Positions 1-11,228 are shown, counted from the stretch's first letter. The stretch: 64,000 nucleotides of DNA from Rhizomys pruinosus (GCA_009823505.1 VZQC01006583.1:1553681-1617680); one strand, 5' to 3'. A program made the numbers and translations. The notes: generated by a model not told the origin, from the letters alone.

Positions 1-449
1 TCAACAGAAGTAAAACCCAATTCTCTTAAAAATATTAAAAGTAACATGTGCAGAGTATAACAGATATATAAACAGTTTTAGTATGTATGGGTACCTCAAT
101 ATTTATATATGTCTGTTCCACTTGAGGCTGTAACAAGGTATATAGTGCCTGCTAGGTGGAACACAATTTCTTGTATATGCTATAATTACATTACAGAATT
201 CTTAAAAGTTAACAGTACTTCATGTATACACTCATAAATAAGGTTCTAATAAATAAATTTGGTGATGACACTTTATAAAGGTTATACTGAGCAGACGCAC
301 ATGCATTGCAATCATACGCAGATAGATCTTAATATGCTGTTTAACAATATCATATACATGCACACATTTATCCACACATTCCTTCAAAAGATGCTATCCT
401 AGTGGTTGTACTGAACAGTCACGTGCATTGAAAAAAACACCTTCACAGG

Positions 450-657
450 GGGGCTGGAGAGATAGCCTAGCGGTTAAGAGCACCGACTGCTCTTGCAGAG
501 GACCCGGGTTCGATCCCCAGCACCCACATGGCGGCTAAGAACTGTCTGTAACTCCAATTCCAGGAGAACTCCAGTTCCGGGGGAATCTGAGACCCTCTTC
601 TGACCTCTGCGGCATTGCACGACATGGGTGCACAGACCTGCATGCAGACAGTACATT

Positions 658-693
<36 letters not shown>

Positions 694-700
694 AAAAAAA
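450..700 (+). mobile_element. B2 SINE, full length
   Basis: The tRNA-derived head (ggctggagagatagcc), the B-box region (gggttcgatcccc), the B2 body and a (CA)n plus A-rich tail are all present. A 17-bp target duplication flanks it (about 431-447 and 694-710, one mismatch), so it is a recent-type insertion into ERV copy A. Confidence 0.93.
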
Positions 701-2734
701 CACCTTTACAAATATTATTTAAAACATGCAGCTCTGATTAATTGCACTGCCAAGACTGAGGTGAAGTCTTGCACCTTTGGTTCTAAAACTATGAACTTAT
801 TGAAATACTTTAACAATTGATGGAAAACAGAATTATATATACAATAATTAAACAACTGACAATACCAAAGGTATTTAGGCTGTTTCATTAAAGGGAAGAG
901 ATTGCAGGGGAAGTCATGTGCCACTGTCCAAGTACCAGAGTATGAATGAATCCAGTGATTTTTAAAATGGTCTCTGATCAGAAGGACGGTGGCACAGCTG
1001 TCAGAAGCCAAACAACTGTTAGTGAACCCCTAAGGGTCAAAATCAGGTCTTCAGACGTCTGGAAACAAGAAAAAAAACTGGAAAAGAAAATTTTTTAGTT
1101 GCAATACCTGTGGAAAAAATAATTTGGACAGATAAGAAATAAAACCTTCAGATAAGCAGTGTAGAAACCTAGGAACCCAAGTTCAAATCAGGCCTTTGAA
1201 AAAAAATGAAGAGGCATGCCAAAAGTAAACTTTTGGTTTTTTGGTTTTGTGCACAATATGGAATAAAAGAAGTTTGAAGTGGCCACTTTGTTTTGACAAA
1301 AAACACACAAGAGAACATGTACATATGACAAAGACACATTGAAGAATGGTTATAACACACAGACAGGTTGGACAGACACATGATTTAAATGTATCTATTA
1401 ACTCTGGACAATGGAAAACTCCCTTTTTAATCAAAGGCTATCCATCATTGTCCAGGGCTGTGGAACCATTAATTGCAATTGTCACATTTACACAGAATCA
1501 CTTAGAATTTAAGACATCTACTTAGGTGGAAACAGACTGTATGCCCATACTGTGCTTTGCAGCACAGGGCTGTTCATGTACATCTGCAAAGGATGGTGGA
1601 CAGGGCAGAAAGGAAAATCTGGTGGCTTGCGTATATTAACTGCTAATTTAATGAGAATAAATTTAGTTAGTGGAAAAATCCAAAGGTCCCAGCCAAGTGA
1701 AAAGTTACTGCCTAAGGCAACAGCTGGATGCAGGTGGGACAGGGTGTGGTCAGCACACCTTCTTACTCTAGGTAAAAGTCTTGTAAACAAAATATTAAAA
1801 CAACAACAAAAACAAAACAAAAAGTGTTTGTTAAAAAAGCCAAATAATATAAAAAAATCTCAAACGAAAGACTGTAAAAATTAACTATCCATACAAACGT
1901 AAAAAATGAAAACTGTATTTTGAAATGGATGAAAAAACAATAAAATCAAAACTTGGTTACTCTAAAAACCAAAATTGTGAAAGGTTCAGAACATGCCATT
2001 AAATAAATTGTAAAAGATTTAGAACGTGGCATTCATTGTTATAAGCTCCAATGTAAACTGAAGCTTCCTGCCATGCGCAGACACAGCCTCAAGATGGTGG
2101 CTGAGGAACGGGCGTGGATGCCACACCCGTTTCTGTTTGAAAAAAAGCCCACGGTAGTGGCTGCAGAGCATGGAGGTGCATGGCGCTGCGGGGGAGGTAG
2201 AAAAACTGCATGGCGGGGCAGCTGTGCTGCGGGCCGGGGAGAGGAGAGAGCTGTAGGAAGAAAGTAAAGTTTTTTAGCCTCAAAAGAAAGCAGAACGGAG
2301 TGAGGAACTGAGTCTTCTAATGTGAGGCAGAGTGGAGGAACTGTGTCCTCCAATGGGAGACTAAATATGAAGGGGGAGAATCTGAGATCTGTAGGAAAGA
2401 AGATTTTTTTTAGCCTCAAAGCACAGTCTGAGGGCTAGGGCACATCCACCCTAGAGTCAGGGGTGCTGGTCAGAGTACCCAGGCCTACATGACCAACATA
2501 GGAGATTCTGAAACAGGGTTCACAGGCCTTCGAAACCAGCGTCTTGAAAAAATCACAGGGGGAACCAGAAAATGGGTCCAGATTTTGTCCCCAGCGTCCT
2601 GGTGGACAGCAGTCCAGGCGGAAAGGTCGGGGGATCCCTAATACACTGGCTTTCAGGGATCCAAAATGGGGAAGCCGAACAGGAGGCTAAAAATGAAGGA
2701 AGAATTGGAAGGAAGACAGAGGCAGAGAGAAGAA

Positions 2735-2786
<52 letters not shown>
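2735..2786 (+). repeat. (GA)n microsatellite
   Basis: Uninterrupted GA dinucleotides within a longer purine-rich leader of ERV copy A. The same position in copy B also carries a (GA)n tract (5811-5849), so the tract is ancestral to both copies. Confidence 0.95.
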
Positions 2787-2793
<7 letters not shown>

Positions 2794-3172
2794 AGCAGGA
2801 GAGTGTAAGAGAGTTGTACTGCCTGTGCATGGAAATCCAGTTTGAGCCAGTCTGCAAGCCTCAATGGGTCCAAAACAGCGAAGAGCTAAGGCTGAGAGGA
2901 GAAGCAGAGAGAGGAAGGAGGAGGTACAAGGGACAGAAGTGAGGAGAGAGAGAGAGGGAGAGAGGGAGGGAGAGAAGGAGGAAAGCAGAAAAGCAGAGTG
3001 ATACCTCATGGATGTCCAGAGAAATACACTGCTGCTGGCAAGTCCATCCCAGGGGTTCCAAAAAAAAAAGTTAGGAGGCCCTTTTCCAGGTGAGATCTGG
3101 CGAATGCTCTGCCAGATCAAAAACATCTGGAGCCAGCAAGCACTCCACCTGATCAAAACGTTTGGAGCCTCG

Positions 3173-3190
3173 ACCAAGTCCACAGCACCA
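3173..3190 (-). other. Primer-binding site, tRNA-His-like, diverged
   Basis: The minus strand reads TGGTGCTGTGGACTTGG just downstream of the LTR. This resembles the tRNA-His primer site used by HERV-H/RTVL-H type elements, and the better-kept version in copy B supports the call. Confidence 0.5.
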
Positions 3191-3191
3191 T

Positions 3192-3501
3192 ATTATTAGG
3201 TTATAAAAAAGGGGCCATGCACCCCCAGCCCCCAGGTAAAAGGCACATGAGGATTAAGTCACTTCAGGAGCATGATTTACTTTCATGTGGAATTACCAGC
3301 AAGGGCCACCTACAAGGGCCACTTGCAGACACGTGGTGGAACAGAGCAGCATGGCAGAGAGGGAAGATGGCGCCTGGGGCCCACCCACTTATAGCCATGG
3401 GGCGGGGCCTCAGGTCCAGAGGAAGTGGTCAGAAGATTGACAGCCTCTGGAGGAAGAGGGCTTCTGTGTGCCTTGGGATTCTGGGAAGCCCAGACCTAAC
3501 A
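3192..3501 (-). mobile_element. LTR of ERV copy A
   Basis: The minus strand starts TGTTAGGTCTGGG. It has a GC-rich promoter region with a TATA box (GGCTATAAGTGGG, near 3390), then an AGTAAA possible poly(A) signal, and ends just before the primer site. It aligns with the LTR at 6487-6741, including the TATA box. The exact 3' edge is uncertain because the sequence there is AT-rich. Confidence 0.65.
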
Positions 3502-3647
3502 TATCTCAAATGATTATCTCAATTGGAGGCTGTGTCACTTGTCCCCAGATTTTGAATTATTATTATAACAAGCCTACGGCAGACAGGAAATACTTAAATC
3601 AAGCTCACCAAAATTGGTTTCATTTGGACTGTTCCATGTGGTCCTGG
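3502..3647. other. Spacer between ERV copies
   Basis: About 146 bp that does not align to either ERV copy. I see no gene or SINE in it. Confidence 0.5.
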
Positions 3648-4491
3648 GAAGTAAAACTCATTTTTTCTTTAAAATATTAAAAGTAACATGTGCAAAGTAT
3701 AACAGATATATAAAACATTTTTAGTATGTATGCGTAACTCAATATTTATATATGTCCATATCACCTTAGGCTGTAACAAGGTGTGAAGCACCTGTAAGAG
3801 GACTATGCACATGTTGCACAGTACTGAGAACCTCCAGTTGTGGAAGACAATTTCTTATATATGCTATAACACATTATAGAATTCTTAAGAGTGTACAGTA
3901 CTTCATACATACACTCATAAATAAGGTTCTAATAATTAAATTTGGTGATGGCAGTTTATAAAGGTACTGAGGACAAGCACATGCATTGCTATCATACACA
4001 GATCTTAATATGGTGCAACTGTATTATAGAGTTGTTAACGGTATCTTACACATACATACACATGTTTCAATCTAACAGATAACAAGTAAAATCTTTAGCT
4101 AACCAGTGTAGAAACTTAAGAACCTGGGTTCAAATTAGGCCTTTGAAAATGTTTAAGAGGCATGCCAAAAGTAAACTTCTCACAGCTAACTGTCGGTGGC
4201 CAGAATAACTTGATGTCAAGGCACAGAGAGTTCTCAGTTCTGTGATCTGCTGCACACCTTAAAGTTGTCCATGTTGTGCAGGGCTGTGGAACCATTGATT
4301 TAAATTGTCACATTTACACAGAATCCTTTAGAGTTTAAGACATTTACTCAGGTGGGAACGGCCTCTGTGCCCATCCAGTGCTTGCAGCATGGGCTCTGTG
4401 TGCGTATGCACCTGCGCAGAATGGAGGGGGTGCTCAGGATTTGGGATCTGGCTTGCCATCTCCAACAGGTGCTGGGTTTACCTGTTAATAT

Positions 4492-4719
4492 TTTTTTTAA
4501 TTTTTATTTATTCTTGTATGTGTATGAATGTACTGTCTGCATGTAGGTTTGTGCACTCGTGTCGTGAAATACCACGGAAGTCAGAAGAGGGCGTTGGACT
4601 CCCCTGGAACCGGAGCCAAAGACGGTTCTCAGCTGCCACGTGGGTGCTGGGGATCGAACCCTGGTCCTCTGCCAGAGCAGTAGGTGCTCTTAACCCATAG
4701 GCCATCTCTCCAGCCCCCT
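4492..4719 (-). mobile_element. B2 SINE
   Basis: Reverse complement of a B2: T-rich tail, then the body, then the head ending ggccatctctccagcccc. An imperfect 11-bp target duplication (tacctgttaat / tacctgcaaat) flanks it. It is absent from the matching position of ERV copy A. Confidence 0.92.
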
Positions 4720-5231
4720 ACCTGCAAATTTAATGAGAATAAATTTATTGTTAGTGGAAAAAATCAAAAGTCCTATCCTTAAGGGGAGGCAGCCAGGTAC
4801 AATTTTGCCGCCTGAGGCAAGATCTGGATGCCAGCTGGGACTGGGTATGGTGGACACACCTTCTTCATCTCAGATACAGAGGCTTGTACGCAGAAGCAGA
4901 AACACAACTGGATTTCTGAATAAAATGGGGTTTAGGAAGAAAACCAATGAAGTGAAGGGCCTGGTCAAAAGGCCAAGATCTGAAACAATCCCTTAAAAAT
5001 AGGTAAAAGTCCTGTAAACAAACAAACAGACAAACAAAAACCCAGCATTTGTTAAAAAGCCAGTACATGATATAAAAATCTTAGGCAATGACCTGTAAAA
5101 CAAAACAAAACAAAATATTAACTACCCATACGAAAGTAAAAATGGAAAAATGATTTTATTTTGGAACAGATGAAAAACCGGTGAAAACACAACTCAGTGA
5201 ATATGACATAAAAAATGTATTTAATTTAAAC

Positions 5232-5386
5232 TTTTTTTTTTTGTCTTTTTGAGACAGGGTCTCCCTTTAGTCCCAGCTGGCCTGGAGCTCACTTTGTAGA
5301 CCAGGCAGGCCTTGAACTCACAGAGATCCACCTGCCTCTGCCTCCCAAGTGCTAGGATTAAAGGCGTGCAACACCACGCCCAGCTG
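5232..5386 (-). mobile_element. B1 SINE
   Basis: Reverse-complement B1 with a T-tract tail followed by gagacagggtctccct and the characteristic gtgctaggattaaaggcgtg and ccacgcccagct segments. It is absent from ERV copy A. Confidence 0.93.
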
Positions 5387-5809
5387 TATTTTTTTTTGTC
5401 TGTCAATTTTTTTTATAATAATCCAATATAAAAACCCCAAGACCAAAATTGTGAAAGGATCAAAACATGCCATTAAATAACTTGTAAAAGGATTAGAACA
5501 TGGCATTAGTAGGTACATGCTCCAATTTAAACTTAACAGTTCCCAATAAAGTATCCACGCCACATGGATGAAGATGGCAACTGTCAAGGAGTGGGTGTGG
5601 TTTAGGTACCATGGAAATGACAAACACATCTAAGCTCCTATGGTTACTAGGAGGCTGTTGGGAAGGAGTGGGTGTGGTCTAGCACAGCTACCATGGAAAC
5701 GGGGCACAGTGCAGACAGCCTCACTCCACCCTTTCCTGTTTGAATGAGTGACAGGAAAAGCCATAGTAGAAAAAAGAAAAGAAGAGGAAAAAAGCCTGGG
5801 AGAGGGTAA

Positions 5810-5810
<1 letters not shown>

Positions 5811-5849
<39 letters not shown>
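5811..5849 (+). repeat. (GA)n microsatellite
   Basis: GA dinucleotide run in the ERV copy B leader, at the place equivalent to 2735-2786. Confidence 0.93.
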
Positions 5850-5854
<5 letters not shown>

Positions 5855-6465
5855 AAAAAGAAGATCGGTAGGAAAGAAGTAAAGCTTTTAGCCTTGGAAG
5901 CACCTTCTGAAGATTAGGATGTATCCACCCTAATTTCAGGGGTATTGGATGGAGTCCACAGACCCATGAAGCCAGCATCTTGGATGGCGTGGGTGGGACT
6001 GTGAAATGGGGTCTTCAAGCTCATAAAGCCAGGGTTCTGGAAATTAGGGGGCAGACCAAACAGAAAACAGGTCCAATTCTGCCTCCAGCATACTGGAGGA
6101 CAGCAGTCCAGATGGTGTCCCAGCCTGGAGGTAGGGTTCGGGAACCTCTGATACACCGGTTCTCAGGAGAGTTCAAAATGGAAAACGGGAGGCTAAAAGG
6201 TGAAGGAGAAGAGCAGATGAAAGACAGAGGCAGAAAACAGTAGAGAGAAAGGGAAGGAGAAAGAGTGGGGGAGAGCAGAGAGAGAGAGAGAGAACATGAG
6301 AGAGAAGATAGGGATATGGTGCCTTATTTTGAAACAAGGAAGCTGGTTCTCTAGAGAAATACGCTTCTGGCAAATCCCAAGGGGTTGTAATAAAAATGTT
6401 AGGTTCTTTTTTGAGGGGAGATCCGGTGAGTGCACCACAGCCAATACAAAACATTTCAACCCCCA

Positions 6466-6483
6466 ACCGAGTTCATGGCACCA
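6466..6483 (-). other. Primer-binding site, tRNA-His-like
   Basis: The minus strand reads TGGTGCCATGAACTCGGTT, three bases after the LTR end. From memory, the tRNA-His site begins TGGTGCCGTGACTCGG. The match is good with one inserted base, and it points to an ERV1 (gamma-type) backbone. Confidence 0.65.
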
Positions 6484-6486
6484 TTA

Positions 6487-6741
6487 TGTTAGATTCTAAT
6501 GGTGCAAACCCCTGGCACGGAGGCTTTGTCATTCCCGGAGCATTTTTACTTTAGAAATTGCCAGGACTGACAACCTATTGGCACATGGTGTGGTAGCCAG
6601 CAAGATGGTGGCTGAGGCACACCCCTTTATAGCCACTGGGCGGGGCCTTGGGTAAAGGGGAAGAGGTCATAACATTGACAGTCTCCTGAGGAAGTGGATA
6701 TCTGTGTGTCCCTTGGAATTCTGGGAAACCCAGACCTAACA
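6487..6741 (-). mobile_element. LTR of ERV copy B
   Basis: On the minus strand it starts TGTTAGGTCTGGG and ends ATCTAACA. It has a TATA box (GGCTATAAAGGGG) near 6640. It is shorter than the copy A LTR (about 255 against 310 bp) because of internal indels. Confidence 0.68.
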
Positions 6742-8522
6742 CTTGGTCTTTGGGATTGCTAATGATTAATGATTTAACACAGCTCAGGGCATGGAAAATG
6801 GCCACATTTAGGGGCTTCTAATTCTTTCCACACCTGAGTGTGGTTGTTTCCAAAAGCAGAAAGTACACCCCAGGGTGAGCTCCATGGGTCCCTACCATCC
6901 CAAGACTTGATTCAGAATGACCCCTCATTTCAGATTATTTTTCTGTGAAATGAATCACCTAACCCGTCAACTAGTTAACAGCTCTGTGATTCTCTTCCTT
7001 AAAAATAAAAAGGTAAAATTAAAAAAAAAGTGAGGAGAGTTTTGTACTGTTGTCTCCTGGAGACATTATGAGGCACTTTAAAACATGAAACATTTTTATC
7101 TTCTAGAGAAGATAAAATTATATTATTGATTTGAATAATATATTTTTATCTTCTAGAGAAGATAAAATTATATTATTGATTTGAATAATAGCAGTAACCA
7201 AAATTTTAAAAAAAGTGAAAGCAAATGCAGGGAAGCCAATTTCTCTAAGAAAACACATTCCAGTGCAGTTGGAGACAAACAGAGTTGCTTTGAGTTTGCT
7301 AGAGTTCTTTATTCTTGCAAAGGTCATTAGTCAGCAATTATGCACTGATATACAGGAAAAATAGCTGTAGTGTTTGGATTCCATGTGACAGCGGAGACAC
7401 TGCTGAATAAACTCATGAAGGAAGAATGGAAAGTCCTATAAACCTAAAAGCATAGCTCTCATGCTTAAGTATACAAATCAATTCAGGGCTCTGTGCTCAA
7501 ATACTTCTTGAATGGAGAAAGAACTTGTTAATATCTAATGTTTAAGAAGTGAACAATGGTCTAATTTCCAAGACTGCTCTCATTCTCTTTTCAAAGGAAG
7601 ATTTTTATCTCCCTAGATAAATGTTATCTCTTTCATCTGAATGGTTTGATAATGATAATACAACTAAGAATAACTTTTTATTGAAAAATAGGCCTAAGAA
7701 TGTGAACATTTGAAAGAGACATTTATTATAACTCAGTCTGTCCCCTTTTTCATTGAACTTGGAAAGTATTGTAACTTGTCTGGGAAAGTGAGATGATAGG
7801 AGTTTCTCAAGTAAGTGTTTGAGTTTCAAAAATAATTTGTGAAAAATATTTGACACAATACTTGACATGTGGAAATGATTCAGCAAATGGAATTTTCTTC
7901 ATCCAAGCTTTTCTACAGTTTGGGTAAAGAACTCAGAGGAAGTCTCCCTGGTATGGAGACCAGACCCTCCAAATTAATGCTTCCTGCAGAGGCTTTTGGA
8001 GCAGCTAAGGTGCTTTCCATTACCCACCATTGTGGGCAAAATGCTGCAAAGTTCTCAGACTGCAACAGCTTAAACTTAAATACAAAGGTTTAAATATGAG
8101 AGTGTTCTTGCTTTTGAATCCTGGGGGACATACACTTGTGTGCAACGGTTTAAAGCATCTGGCTTTTCCTGACAAATTATTTTTCAATTTCCTTGATGAG
8201 AACACTTCTTGAAATCAGCATCTGATAGAGCCAGAGGTGGACTTCTCCAAGCTGGCCATCTAGGCCATGAGTGCACCAGAAGTCCAACCCAACAGTGGAC
8301 CTACAGCTTTGTGATGGCACCCTACCCGCATCCCCAGCACGTCTGGGCATTCACCTGCCTGGAGAAGCAATAATCTGGGCCAGAGGCCCTTTTCTCCACC
8401 TGCCTAGTTTAAAAACTGGCAAAAATTAGCACTTATTATTGGTTAATATTCTTATTATCCCTACTCAGGGGAGGAAGAATGGAATTGTAGTTTTAAATTT
8501 AGGATCCAAAGCTTTGCATACT
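6742..8522. other. No gene seen; AT-rich background
   Basis: No exon, SINE or LTR could be recognised. Short frames here have no recognisable domain. The only structure noted is the exact 50-bp tandem duplication at 7091-7190. Confidence 0.5.
7091..7190 (+). repeat. 50-bp tandem duplication with internal hairpin
   Basis: Two 50-bp units lie exactly head to tail and differ only at the first base. Each unit contains an 11-bp inverted repeat (TTTTATCTTCT / AGAAGATAAAA) around a two-base centre. Confidence 0.9.
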
Positions 8523-8881
8523 GTATTAGTCACTTTTCTGTTGCTGTGATAAAACACCATGACCAAGGAACTTATAAAAAGAAGAGTTTATTTGAGCTTA
8601 TGATTGACGGTTCCAGGGAATTAGAGTCCATTGTGGCAGGAGGCATGGCAGCTGGAGACTGGAGCAGCAAACCGAGGGTCACATCTCGCAAAGAGCACAG
8701 GAAGCAGAGAGAGAGCAACTGTAGACCACGAGGCTTGTTAAAACTCACTAAGCCTGCCCCCAACAATGCACTTCCTCTAGCATGGCCACACCTTCTAAGA
8801 CCTCCAAAAACAATGCCACCAACTGGAAACAAATGTCTGAATACTTACAGCCTATGGGCAACACTCATTCAAACCACCACA
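8523..8881 (-). mobile_element. 3' LTR of MaLR element A
   Basis: Reverse-complement LTR of about 359 bp that pairs with 10260-10619. Next to it, the minus strand shows a purine-rich stretch (GGGGGCCAGGGAGTGGAA, 8882-8899), the plus-strand primer expected before a 3' LTR. Confidence 0.85.
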
Positions 8882-9063
8882 TTCCACTCCCTGGCCCCCA
8901 TAGGCTCCTGACCATATAAAATGCAAAATGCATTTAGTCCAACCTTAAAAGTCCCCATAGTCTTTACCAGTTTCAATGCCATTCAAAAGTCTACAGTCCA
9001 ATGTCTCTTCTGAGACTCAGGCCAATCTCTTAACTGTAAGCTCCTGTAAAATCAAAAGACAAA

Positions 9064-10254
9064 TTACATACTCCCAACATACAGTGGAACCGAATATACA
9101 TTCCCATTCCAAAAGGGAGGAATAGAGGCATAGTGAGGAAATATTGGACCAAAACAAGACCAAAAACCAGCAGGGCAAACGCCAAGTCCAGTAGCTCCAC
9201 ATGCAACCTCTGGTACTTGACTTCCAAAGGGCTTAGATGGCTCAGCTCTTCCAGCTTTGCTTGCAACATACATCTCTTTCTTAGGCTGGTACCACTCCCT
9301 GTATGCAGCTCTTCTTGGCAAATATCTCACAGGTTTGGCATCTCGAAAGTCTTCTTGGGGTCTCTGCTGCCAACCAGGCTTCACATTCACAGCTTCACGC
9401 AATGGCCTATCAGGGCCTTCTTTATTCAGGGACGCCCCTGGAGCACTCTGCCTGACCTTGGCAGCTCTCTGAAACTGTGGAGGAAGAACTGATGACCCCT
9501 TCACTCTTGCAAACTTCATGCCTCTAAAGCCAGCACCACGTGAATGAAATTGCTGAATCTGGCTGCAAGTTCGGGATGGAATCTCTCCTACTTTAACCAC
9601 ATTTGCATTTTTTCTCTGCCCTGGACTTGTTGGAGTAGAAAACGCGTTCAGTATTTTCCTTTCAAAAGCTGGAGAATTAGCTGGGTGTGTTCTTGCCCTG
9701 ACGGTACTGATTCTTTTGTTTACTTGTAAATCTCCAGGCCTCTCCTTAATCACTTTAGTCTCCTTATGAAAGGGAGCCTCTCCTTCACAAGCCTTGGCCA
9801 CACCTTTAATCTTCCTAGTGTACTTTTCAGATCCAAACTGTACATTCTGCATTTCCTTCTGCCCCATTTGCTCTTTTTCACTGTAGATCTGTATAATATT
9901 CACCATTAAAAGCCATGCCACCATTTCTACATTAGGCTGTCTTGAAATATCCTCTGCCAAAGACATCAGTCCATTGCTTTTCAACTTAGCATCAGGCAAG
10001 CATTTGGGCTGTGGGCAAACTGCTGCCAGACTCTTTATCAAAATATCCCAGTTGCTGCCTAAATCTCTATTTTCCCCTGGAACTACATTTTTTGCAGCCA
10101 TGCTTTCTTCCAGGCCTCCATTAGAATGGCCCTTTAAGATCTGCTTACAGTAGTCAACAGCCTTTCTAGCCCAAAGTTCCAAAGTATTCCACATTTCTCC
10201 AAACATCCACATGGTCAGGTTCTTCACAGCCAACAGCCCATTCTCTGGTACCAA
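9064..10254 (-). CDS. 396-codon open frame in MaLR interior (gag-like position, function unknown)
   Basis: The frame opens just inside the primer-binding site. Its first codon is TTG; the first ATG is codon 15, giving about 382 residues. It spans most of the interior, ending about 180 bp before the 3' LTR. The product is lysine/arginine-rich, with no zinc-knuckle, protease or transmembrane motif that I recognise. Its place, first frame after the primer site, is that of a gag gene, but homology to ERVL Gag is inference. Element B (20371-21708) carries the same frame broken into at least four pieces, with the same C-terminal end and the same stop. MaLR elements are regarded as non-autonomous, so an intact frame of this length is unexpected. 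It may be chance survival in a young copy or a maintained protein. Confidence 0.45.
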   Translation of the reverse strand: MVPENGLLAVKNLTMWMFGEMWNTLELWARKAVDYCKQILKGHSNGGLEESMAAKNVVPGENRDLGSNWDILIKSLAAVCPQPKCLPDAKLKSNGLMSLAEDISRQPNVEMVAWLLMVNIIQIYSEKEQMGQKEMQNVQFGSEKYTRKIKGVAKACEGEAPFHKETKVIKERPGDLQVNKRISTVRARTHPANSPAFERKILNAFSTPTSPGQRKNANVVKVGEIPSRTCSQIQQFHSRGAGFRGMKFARVKGSSVLPPQFQRAAKVRQSAPGASLNKEGPDRPLREAVNVKPGWQQRPQEDFRDAKPVRYLPRRAAYREWYQPKKEMYVASKAGRAEPSKPFGSQVPEVACGATGLGVCPAGFWSCFGPIFPHYASIPPFWNGNVYSVPLYVGSM

Positions 10255-10258
10255 ATTA
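10241..10258 (-). other. Primer-binding site, tRNA-Leu type (MaLR A)
   Basis: The minus strand reads TTTGGTACCAGAGAATGGG just inside the 5' LTR. It matches the ERVL/MaLR pattern TGGTACCAGGAGTGGG with small changes. Confidence 0.7.
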
Positions 10259-10259
10259 C

Positions 10260-10619
10260 TGTATTAGTCACTTTTCTGTTGCTGTGATAAAACACCATGC
10301 CCAAGGAACTTATAAAAGGAAGAGTTTATTTGAGCTTATGATTGACGGTTCCAGGGAATTAGAGTCCATTGTGGCAGGAGGCATGGCAGCTGGAGACTGG
10401 AGCAGCAAACTGAGGGTCACATCTCGCAAAGAGCACAGGAAGCAGAGAGAGAGCAACTGTAGACCACGAGGCTTGTTAAAACTCACTAAACCTGCCCCCA
10501 ACAATGCACTTCCTCTAGCACGGCCACACCTTCTAAGACCTCCAAAAGCAGTGCCACCAACTGGAGACAAATGTCTGACTACTTACAGCCTATGGGGGAC
10601 ACTCATTCAAACCACCACA
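10260..10619 (-). mobile_element. 5' LTR of MaLR element A
   Basis: Reverse-complement LTR of 360 bp with the typical MaLR end (tcacagcaacagaaaagtgac on the minus strand). Confidence 0.85.
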
Positions 10620-11082
10620 CATGCCTAGCTGCATTAGAACATTGGTTGACAGAATCAAGTTGCCTGCACATGTGAAAGCAAGGTATTGTGTAGACCTCCA
10701 AAGAAGCCTTTGCCCCAGACCGCCTGGCTGTGGTCAGTCCTCCCTGGAATGTAATGAGCCTAGTTGCCAGTCATCTGAATTTGCTTGGCTAGCAGTGGAT
10801 GTGATGCTTGCTGTTTCCATCTCTAAGCTCTTAACAAGGATGACAGTTCCAGGGGCTCTTTCTGATTTGACTGTTTATGTGAGAGTGAATGGATTTGCTT
10901 GTTTTCCCTTGGCCAGAGTTTTGGAAGTATCTGAAGTGTTCTTTTATTTGTTCTAATCTATGAATCCTTTCTACCCACTTAATATGGCCACCAATGAATT
11001 ACCATTTCAGTCTTCTACTTTTCTGCACACCTTCAAGTTGGCCTGAGCGCTGTCACATAAGTAAATTCAAGGGTAAAGTGTG
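10620..11082. other. No gene seen
   Basis: Unique-looking sequence. One 111-codon frame (10621-10956, plus) has no recognisable domain and I do not call it coding. Confidence 0.5.
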
Positions 11083-11222
11083 AGTGTTGGAGATGTAATT
11101 TAGTTGGTAGACTGTGTGCTTAGCAAGGACAAGGTCCTGGGTTCTAGCCCCAGCACCATATTAACCCACGATGGTGGCACACACCTGCAGTTTCAGCACC
11201 AGGAGGTCAACATGGGAGGAGA
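11083..11222 (+). mobile_element. ID/B4-type SINE
   Basis: A tRNA-like head (ggttctagccccagcacc) is followed by a B1-like part (ggtggcacacacctgcagt...). This arrangement is that of the B4 family, diverged. Confidence 0.65.
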
Positions 11223-11228
11223 ACTTCA

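Larger units (their letters stand above)
1..3501 (-). mobile_element. ERV copy A: interior plus 5' LTR, tRNA-His-like primer site
   Basis: Read on the minus strand, this starts with an LTR (3192-3501), then a primer-binding site, a purine-rich leader with a (GA)n tract, and about 3 kb of AT-rich interior that runs off the left window edge. It aligns along its length with copy B (3648-6741). The copies have private SINE insertions: a B2 at 450 here, and a B2 and a B1 in copy B. The duplication is therefore old. Interior at about 1160-1330 reappears in opposite orientation at 29128-29335 inside the large class II ERV. I see no gag, pol or env frame of useful length, so the element is non-coding here. 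The family name is not known to me. Confidence 0.6.
3648..6741 (-). mobile_element. ERV copy B: interior plus 5' LTR, tRNA-His-like primer site
   Basis: Second copy of the element at 1-3501, in the same orientation: LTR at the right, primer site at 6466-6483, leader with (GA)n, and AT-rich interior leftward. It carries a B2 (4492-4719) and a B1 (5232-5386) that copy A lacks, and it lacks the B2 of copy A. No retroviral reading frame survives. The left boundary is where similarity with copy A begins at the window edge, so the true end of the element may lie further left. Confidence 0.6.
8523..10619 (-). mobile_element. Full-length MaLR (MT/ORR-like) retroelement A
   Basis: Two LTRs (8523-8881 and 10260-10619) flank an interior on the minus strand. 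LTRs start TGTGGTGGTTTGAAT and end GACTAATACA. The primer site next to the 5' LTR reads TTGGTACCAGAGA, as in tRNA-Leu-primed ERVL/MaLR elements. A near 5-bp target duplication (catac / catgc) flanks it. The two LTRs differ at roughly 11 positions by eye. The interior contains one uninterrupted 396-codon frame, unlike the broken sister element at 20012. Confidence 0.85.

Noticed and set aside
2653..3183. 176-codon Ser/Leu-rich frame
   Set aside because: Covers the (GA)n leader of ERV copy A read on the opposite strand. Copy B does not keep the frame.
7081..7190. Direct repeats considered as a CRISPR-like array
   Set aside because: Only two units with no spacers, in a mammalian genome. The 71-bp and 47-bp arrays also lack spacers.
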